Positions 58,632 through 64,000 of a stretch of 64,000 nt of DNA are shown piece after piece. Source of the DNA: Leucobacter weissii. GTDB lineage: Bacteria; Actinomycetota; Actinomycetes; Actinomycetales; Microbacteriaceae. Position 1 is the first letter of the stretch. Every line of letters begins with the position of its first letter. The notes beneath the pieces were generated by a model. The model was not told the origin of the DNA, searched no databases, and worked only from the letters and a program-made list of their open reading frames with translations. Where the stretch lies: positions 124,001-188,000 of the forward strand of contig NZ_JAGDYM010000005.1 of assembly GCF_017565745.1 (NCBI RefSeq), in the 5' to 3' direction. Position numbers and translations under genes: made by a program.

Positions 58632-60697
58632 CCCGGGCCCCTCGTCCCTCGCCGGGCGTCGGCCGGACACCCGGCGGCAGCGGGGTCGGCATCGTCATCA
58701 TCGGTGCCGGCCCCGCCGCCGTCATGCTGCTCGAACGCCTCCTCGCCAACCACGCGGCGGTGTCGCCGAACCTCGGCCTCGAGATCAGGCTGGTCGACCC
58801 GCACGAGCCCGGCGGCGGACGGATCTGGCGTCGGAATCAGTCGCCGCTGCTCAAGCTCAACTCCATGTTCGAGGACGTCGCGTTCTTCACTGACGCCTCG
58901 TGCCGCATCGAGGGTCCGGTCGCACCGGGCCCCTCGCTCGCCGAGTGGGTCGAGCTGGTGCGCGCGGGCGAGATCGACCTGCCGGAGTGGGCCGATGCGC
59001 TGCTCCGCCACGAGGTCGAGACCTCGAACGGCCGGGACTTCCCCACGCGGCGGCTGAACAACGCCTACCTGGGCTGGGCCTACGACGAGGTCCGCCGCAG
59101 ATCCTCCCCGGCCGCGTCGGTCGTCTGGCAGCGCGACACGGCGGTCGCCGTCTCCGCCGCGGAGGATGCCGGCGACGGGGGCCCGTACGCCGTCGAGCTC
59201 GCCTCGGGCGCCCGGATCGTCGCCGACATCGTCGTCTACGCGCTCGGCCACAACGGGGCGCAGCCGTCGGACGAGGCGATCCTGCTCGCGGAGTTCGCCG
59301 CCGCGCACGGTCTCGGCTATGTCGCCCCGGCCTTCACCGCCGACCTCGAGCTGGACTGGGTCCCGGCCGGAGAGGACGTGATCGTGCGCGGCATGGGTCT
59401 CGCCGCGGTCGACCTCGTCGTGCTCCTCACCGAGGGGCGCGGCGGCCGTTTCGCGCGCGATGCCGAAGGAGCGCTGCGGTATCTGCCGAGCGGACGCGAG
59501 CCGGTCCTGCACCTCGGCTCGCGTCGCGGAGTGCCGTACCGCTCCAAGATCACGAGCGAACTCGTGGGCGACCCCGTCGCGCTCGAGTACCTCGGGCCGG
59601 ACTTCCACGATCGCGTCGCCGCGAGCGACGCGCCGCTCGACTTCGATCGCGATGTCTGGCCGCTCGTCGCCGCCGAACTGCTGACCGGCTACTATCGCGA
59701 GCTCTTCACCGGGCATCCCGAGCGCGTGGTCGGCGACTGGTCGGCGTTCGCGCCGCGGCTCCGCCGGGTGCTGGCCGAGACGGGCGGGTACGCCTCGGAG
59801 CGGCTCGCGGAGCTGATCCGCGCGCACGTCCCCGATCCCGCCGATCGTTTCGATCTCGCCTCCTTCGACCGTCCGCTCGTCTTCGCGCCGGACGTCGGGG
59901 ACGTCGTGGCCGCCGGGGCTGCAGCCGGGCCGGGTCGGAGCCCGGCCGACGCCGCCGATCCCGCCGACGCGGTGACCGCGCGCGTCCGCGAGCACATCGT
60001 CCGTGATCTCTCCCTGCGCACCGAGCAGCGCCGCAGCGCGGTGCAGGGCCTGTTCTTCGCGGCGCTGTTCGCCTATGCGTCCCTCGCCGAGGTGCCTCCC
60101 GAGCGCTGGAACGCGGTGAGCCGCACCCGCTCGCTGCCGAAGCGCTGGCACACCTTCTTCAGCTATCTCGCCAGCGGCCCGCCCGGACACCGGCTGGAGG
60201 AGCTGCTCGCCCTCGCCGACGCCGGGGCGGTGCGCTTCCTGGGCGGGGATCTCCGCCTCTCGCTCGACGATGAGGCGGGCCGCTTCGTCGCGGAGGGATC
60301 TGCGCGGACGCGGGCCGGCGTGGCGCTCGCTCGGCGCTCGGCTCGGACGCTGATCGACGCGTGGCTGCCGGAGGCGCAGGCCGCGCGCAGCGACAACCCG
60401 CTGCTGCGCCGACTGGTGGCGGACGGGGTGGTCGCGGAGCTCCGGCTGGCCGACGCCGCGCATCGCGGCAGCACCGGGCAGATCGAGGTGCTCGAGGGCG
60501 GGGCGCTGCCCGGCGCCCCCCGTCAGTTCGCTCTCGGCCCCTTCACCTCGGTGCCCGGGGCGGGTGCGTTCACCCGCCCCGGCATCGACTCGCTGCCGTT
60601 CCGCGTCCACGACCGGGTCGCGCGCGCGATCCTCGAGGAGGCGCTGGGCGCGGCCGAGGCGGCGGGCGCCCGGCGTCAGACGGCGCAGACCGCCTGA
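58628..60697 (+). CDS. FAD/NAD(P)-binding oxidoreductase-like protein
   Basis: Large flavoprotein of 689 residues with the N-terminal dinucleotide fold IVIIGAGPAAVMLLERLL (GxGxxA near residue 26) and a second Rossmann-like stretch (IVADIVVYALGHNG, then DVIVRGMGLAAVDL). It fits the FAD-NAD(P)-binding group of the NAD_binding_9 type, whose functions are mostly unknown. Start GTG 58628 overlaps the receptor stop (GTGA). It ends the monooxygenase/GNAT-ABC operon, so it may supply an oxidation step or electrons in the same pathway. The C-terminal third has no recognised domain. Confidence 0.85.
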   Translation: MTRAPRPSPGVGRTPGGSGVGIVIIGAGPAAVMLLERLLANHAAVSPNLGLEIRLVDPHEPGGGRIWRRNQSPLLKLNSMFEDVAFFTDASCRIEGPVAPGPSLAEWVELVRAGEIDLPEWADALLRHEVETSNGRDFPTRRLNNAYLGWAYDEVRRRSSPAASVVWQRDTAVAVSAAEDAGDGGPYAVELASGARIVADIVVYALGHNGAQPSDEAILLAEFAAAHGLGYVAPAFTADLELDWVPAGEDVIVRGMGLAAVDLVVLLTEGRGGRFARDAEGALRYLPSGREPVLHLGSRRGVPYRSKITSELVGDPVALEYLGPDFHDRVAASDAPLDFDRDVWPLVAAELLTGYYRELFTGHPERVVGDWSAFAPRLRRVLAETGGYASERLAELIRAHVPDPADRFDLASFDRPLVFAPDVGDVVAAGAAAGPGRSPADAADPADAVTARVREHIVRDLSLRTEQRRSAVQGLFFAALFAYASLAEVPPERWNAVSRTRSLPKRWHTFFSYLASGPPGHRLEELLALADAGAVRFLGGDLRLSLDDEAGRFVAEGSARTRAGVALARRSARTLIDAWLPEAQAARSDNPLLRRLVADGVVAELRLADAAHRGSTGQIEVLEGGALPGAPRQFALGPFTSVPGAGAFTRPGIDSLPFRVHDRVARAILEEALGAAEAAGARRQTAQTA

Positions 60698-60764
60698 CCG
60701 CGCCCAGCGATCCGTCGGTAGCGGGATGCTCCGGCGCCTCGAACGCGGACGACGGCTTGCCGGA

Positions 60765-62153
60765 TCATCGCGCGGATGATCGAGCGCGGAAGGCGGGCAG
60801 GCCGCTCGCCAGCGCCGATGCCGCGGTCAGGGCGCCGCACAGCAGGAGCACGTCGCGCAGCGACGGCGCGGAGACGCCGTCGGCGAGGAGGAGCCCCGTG
60901 GCCAGCGCCACCATGAAGGTGGCCGCCAGGCGCTGGGTCAGCTGCAGGAACGAGGCGGCGACGCCGCTCATGCCCCGCGGCGCATGGCCGAGGGTGACGG
61001 CGCGGATCGCCGGCTCGCCGAGTCCGCTGCACACGCCGAGCGCCGTCTGGACCGCGGCCAGCACCGAGGCGAACGCCCAGCCCCCGAGCGCGGTCGTCGC
61101 GAGCGCGAGCACTCCGAGTCCCGCGGCCTCCGCCCCGACCGCGAAGGTGACCGCGCTCGGGCCGAGCCGGGTGAAGACGCGGGAGCTGAAGCGCGCGGCG
61201 ATCATCCGCGCCAGCGCGCTCGGCAGCAGGATCAGCGCCAGCGCGAGCGCGGGGACGCCGAGCTCCTGGAGCAGGTAGATGGTCGCGGCGGTGGTGGAGG
61301 CCAGCAGGCTCCCGAACCAGAGCAGGGCGACGAGGTTGCCGGCGAGGAAGCCGGTCGAGCGCATGAGTGGCGGCGCGAAGAGGGGCATCCGGCCCGAAGC
61401 GCGGTAGCGCCGCTCCCACCAGACCAGCCCGAGCCCGAGCCCGACGACCGCGCCGGCAAGCGCCGGGAGCGCGGACGCCGGAAGCCCCGGCTCGACGGCG
61501 GGGAGCGTGACGACGACCACGAGCGCGCCGAGCAGAGCGATCCCCGGCAGATCGAGCGATACGCGGGTCACGGCGGGTGCCGCGTCACCGGGCAGCCGGC
61601 GCCAGGCGACCCACATGGTCGCGGCGATGAAGGGCGCGGGCAGGAGCAGGATCGCCCGCCAGGCGAGTTCGGGCGGCAGGGCGAGCAGCGCGGCGCCCGC
61701 GAGGATCGGCCCGGCGACCGCCGCGGCCGCGCCGGCCGCGGTGTAGGCGCCGAGCGCGCGCACCCGCCCGCTGCCCGCGTAGCGGTCCTGGATGAGGCCG
61801 AGCACCTGGGCGCTGATGAATCCGGCGCCGAGTCCCTGCACCAGCCGTCCCCCGACCAGCAGGGCGATCCCGGGCGCCGCGGCCGAGAGCAGGGCGCCGA
61901 GCAGGAAGAGGGCGAGCCCGGCGAGCAGCAGCCCGCGGCGCCCGTAGGCGTCGCCCAGGCGTCCGGCCGGAACGAGGCCCAGACCGAAGGTCAGCGAGTA
62001 GGAGGCGAGGAACCACTGCACGTCGGAGGCGGATCCGGCGAGCCCCGCGGTCACCGCAGGGGCCGCGTAGGCGATGACGGCGGAGTCGACGAGCGTGGCG
62101 AAGCCGGCCCCGACGCAGCACCACAGCGCCGCGGACCCGCCGCGGTCGGTCAC
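60765..62153 (-). CDS. MFS transporter, drug:H+ antiporter type (DHA2-like)
   Basis: Membrane exporter of 462 residues with about 14 hydrophobic helices. N-terminal ALWCCVGAGFATLVDSAVI and motif A as GRLGDAYGRRGLLLAG, then VQGLGAGFISAQVLGLIQD and the motif C-like AGAAAAVAGPILAGA, are typical of the 14-helix antiporters. Start GTG 62153 overlaps the end of the DUF1684 gene, so it is coupled to it. It likely exports a small hydrophobic compound; the cargo is unknown. Confidence 0.92.
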   Translation of the reverse strand: MTDRGGSAALWCCVGAGFATLVDSAVIAYAAPAVTAGLAGSASDVQWFLASYSLTFGLGLVPAGRLGDAYGRRGLLLAGLALFLLGALLSAAAPGIALLVGGRLVQGLGAGFISAQVLGLIQDRYAGSGRVRALGAYTAAGAAAAVAGPILAGAALLALPPELAWRAILLLPAPFIAATMWVAWRRLPGDAAPAVTRVSLDLPGIALLGALVVVVTLPAVEPGLPASALPALAGAVVGLGLGLVWWERRYRASGRMPLFAPPLMRSTGFLAGNLVALLWFGSLLASTTAATIYLLQELGVPALALALILLPSALARMIAARFSSRVFTRLGPSAVTFAVGAEAAGLGVLALATTALGGWAFASVLAAVQTALGVCSGLGEPAIRAVTLGHAPRGMSGVAASFLQLTQRLAATFMVALATGLLLADGVSAPSLRDVLLLCGALTAASALASGLPAFRARSSAR

Positions 62154-63004
62154 CCCGCGGCCGGTGCGGAGGGGGGCGCGATGCCCGGGCGCAGCTCGCC
62201 GGCCTCGATGCGGACGGGCAGCCGGTTCTCCGGCGGCGGGAACGGGCAGGTCGCGCTCGCCGAATAGGCGCAGGGCAGATTCGTGGTGCGGTTGAAATCG
62301 ATCTCGACGGTGTGCTCCGAGACGCGGGTGACGGAGACGAAACGCGCGGCCGGGAAGGTGAGATCCTCCCCCGTGCGGTCCGCGAAGATCGCGCGAAGGG
62401 ACTGCGCGTCCGGATCGCCGAAGAGGGTGAGCCGCAGCGTCGTCCCGCCGATCTCGAACTCCGCCGTGCCCGGCGAATCATAGTGCTGCTTCGCCTCGGG
62501 GCCCGCCGCGGAGGCGACCTCGACCGCGTCGCGCGGCGCGGGGACGAAGCGGGCCGTCACCAGCCAGTCCGGGCGAGGGGGGAAGGTCGCGGTCCCCGCG
62601 TATCCGGTGCGGTCGGGCGACGCGGGATCCCGCGGTCGCAGCGCGATCCGTCCGCTGCGCGCGGCCAGCTCGATCCGCTTCTCCCCCCAGTCGAGCTGCA
62701 GCGACTCGATGCCCGAGAGCGGCCCGAGACGCGCGACGCCCTCCGACGCCGCCTGTAGCGGAGCGCCGGAGGAGGTGCGCACGGCGGAATCCGGGGGGAG
62801 CACGACGGTCACGACCCCGTCGCGGTCGGCGCTCCACCGCCCCGGTACGCCGGGGAACTCCTGCGGGGCGTCCGTGAGCCAGTGCAGCGCGGTCGCGCTG
62901 AGCGGTCCGTGCGGCGCGACCCTGCCACGCTCGACCTCGGCGTGCCAGGCCTCGTGAGCGGCCGCGAAGTCGTCCGGCTGCGCTGCGTGTTCGGTCGTCG
63001 GCAT
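62150..63004 (-). CDS. DUF1684 protein
   Basis: Soluble protein of 284 residues. The family signature lies in the C-terminal part: DFNRTTNLPCAYSAS, then CPFPPPENRLPV with two cysteines, and RIEAGE at the end. Function unknown; the fold is mostly beta. ATG 63004 gives the usual family length. The stop overlaps the MFS start, forming a two-gene operon divergent from the FAD oxidase at 63160. Confidence 0.88.
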   Translation of the reverse strand: MPTTEHAAQPDDFAAAHEAWHAEVERGRVAPHGPLSATALHWLTDAPQEFPGVPGRWSADRDGVVTVVLPPDSAVRTSSGAPLQAASEGVARLGPLSGIESLQLDWGEKRIELAARSGRIALRPRDPASPDRTGYAGTATFPPRPDWLVTARFVPAPRDAVEVASAAGPEAKQHYDSPGTAEFEIGGTTLRLTLFGDPDAQSLRAIFADRTGEDLTFPAARFVSVTRVSEHTVEIDFNRTTNLPCAYSASATCPFPPPENRLPVRIEAGELRPGIAPPSAPAAG

Positions 63005-63159
63005 GGTGGCTCCCGGTCTCCTCGATATGCAGGGGTACGCCGGTAGACAACCACGGCCCGTGCAAGAGGATTCCGAGTATGTCGCCGTGTGTCGCCCGAG
63101 GGCCCCGCCCCGGCGAGTGCGCTTGCGGCGCGGGCGCCCGGCATGGCATACATGGATGC

Positions 63160-64000
63160 ATGACGCGGGCAGAACGACGACGCGCCGACCGCATCGTGGT
63201 CGGCGGCGGGGTCATGGGGCTCGCCGCCGCGGCGGAGCTCGGCCGTCGCGGCGCGTCCGTCCTCCTCCTCGAGCGCTTCGAGCCGCACCACGAGCGCGGC
63301 GCCTCGCACGGCGCCACGCGCAACTTCAACAACGCCTATGCGGAGGCCGACTACCTCGACCTCTTCGCCGAGGCCCGGGGGCTGTGGCGGCGCCTCGAGG
63401 CGGAGACCGGGCGCGCACTGCTCGACCTTGGCGGCCTCGTCACGCACGGGCCGGACGAGACCGTCTCGGCGATCCATGCGGCGCTGCGGGCGCGTGATGC
63501 GAGGGTCGAGCTGGTGAGCGCGGTCGAAGCCGGACGCCGCTGGCCGGGCATGCGCTTCGCGGGGGACGCGCTGGTGGGCCTCGATGCCGGGGTCGTGCGG
63601 GCCGCCGAAGCGCTCGACACCCTCTCCGAAGCGGCGGTGGCGCACGGGGCGGAGCTGCGCTTCGGGCATCGCGTCGTCGGCATCGACGCCGCCTCGGACG
63701 AGCGGGTCGCGGTGACCGTCGAGACCGGATCGGGGCGGCGGATCCTGGCGGAGGCCGCCGGCGTCGTGGTCGCGGCGGGGGCGTGGAGCGCTCCGCTGCT
63801 CGGCGGTGCCGGGTGCGACGGCCTCGTGCGGCTGCCGGAGCTCACGGTCACCGAGGAGCATCCCGCCCACTTCCGGGCGCGCGATGCCGGGCTGCCCTGG
63901 CCGTCGTTCAACCACATCGCGCACGACGCCGAGCTGGAGCTCCGCGGCGGGCACATCTACGGTATGGAGACGCCGGGCGAGGGCGTGAAGGTCGGCTTCC
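63160..64000 (+). CDS. Sarcosine oxidase-like FAD amine oxidase (3' end cut by window edge)
   Basis: The first 280 residues of a DAO-family flavoenzyme, usually about 380-400 long. Dinucleotide motif VVGGGVMGLAAAAEL at about residues 13-27, glutamate in LLLERF for the FAD ribose, and GASHGATRNF, which equals the SSHGxSR covalent-flavin region of monomeric sarcosine/N-methyltryptophan oxidases. It oxidises secondary amines or N-methyl amino acids to imines with oxygen. ATG 63160 has no clear ribosome site. It is divergent from the DUF1684/MFS pair. Whether the C-terminal cysteine that binds FAD exists lies outside the window. Confidence 0.9.
   Translation, partial: MTRAERRRADRIVVGGGVMGLAAAAELGRRGASVLLLERFEPHHERGASHGATRNFNNAYAEADYLDLFAEARGLWRRLEAETGRALLDLGGLVTHGPDETVSAIHAALRARDARVELVSAVEAGRRWPGMRFAGDALVGLDAGVVRAAEALDTLSEAAVAHGAELRFGHRVVGIDAASDERVAVTVETGSGRRILAEAAGVVVAAGAWSAPLLGGAGCDGLVRLPELTVTEEHPAHFRARDAGLPWPSFNHIAHDAELELRGGHIYGMETPGEGVKVGF

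Overview
The window reads as chromosomal DNA of a high-GC Gram-positive actinobacterium, most likely of the Microbacteriaceae (Leucobacter-like). Evidence: very GC-rich codons throughout, frequent GTG starts, many ATGA/TGATG overlaps between genes, a sortase signal of the LAxTG type, and actinobacterial-style near-leaderless starts. The genus is an inference. No rRNA, tRNA, CRISPR array, phage or IS element was found. The genes cut at both ends (a Baeyer-Villiger monooxygenase at 1-906 and a FAD amine oxidase at 63160-64000) continue outside the window.

Region 1 (1-24.2 kb) is a catabolic island. It holds a Baeyer-Villiger monooxygenase, two SDR dehydrogenases, an aldo/keto reductase, a carboxymuconolactone-decarboxylase-like protein, two cytochromes P450, one of them with a 3-cysteine ferredoxin, an aldehyde dehydrogenase, a complete peptide-type ABC importer, a cyclase-family hydrolase, a DUF35/SCP2-thiolase pair and a CoA-transferase. 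This set suits uptake and oxidation of an alicyclic or terpenoid-like compound: hydroxylation, alcohol to ketone, ring-oxygen insertion, ring hydrolysis, then CoA activation and thiolysis. The substrate cannot be read from sequence. An IclR regulator sits inside, and a 17-bp inverted repeat resembling GTTCTG-N5-CAGAAC recurs at the divergent aldo/keto-iclR, P450 and SDR/ABC promoters, suggesting one regulon. A nitrilase, an APC permease and a GntR/FCD regulator follow, headed by a perfect AATTAACC/GGTTAATT palindrome, and then an FMN reductase.

Region 2 (24.3-32.8 kb) is a surface/secretome locus: a secreted M1 metallopeptidase with an unusual N-terminal pair of thioredoxin-like repeats, a TcyP-like cystine symporter, a membrane-anchored surface protein with a CxxC..C head, and a second secreted protein with the same thioredoxin-like pair. 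I regard this as a candidate undescribed extracellular thiol/cystine system.

Region 3 (32.9-45.5 kb) is mixed: an alpha/beta hydrolase, small membrane proteins, a membrane-anchored double VOC protein, a sulfonate-type ABC importer with a luciferase-like monooxygenase and esterase, a CGNR regulator, a GH114-like lipoprotein, and a DUF2520-panC-panB operon.

Region 4 (45.6-48.9 kb) is one large LAxTG-anchored surface protein. It carries two thioester-domain (TQxA) repeats in which the thioester cysteine position is serine, and the second repeat appears to be interrupted by a discoidin-like domain.

Region 5 (49.7-60.7 kb) is a sulfur-amino-acid locus: cysteine synthase, membrane thioredoxin and DUF4395 on one strand with a flavin reductase; on the other, two luciferase-like monooxygenases, a GNAT acetyltransferase fused to an amino-acid ABC permease, ATPase, binding lipoprotein and an FAD/NAD(P)-binding protein. 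The set matches the logic of S-modified cysteine salvage (compare the Bacillus ytmI operon). An MFS exporter, a DUF1684 protein and a partial sarcosine-oxidase-like enzyme close the window.
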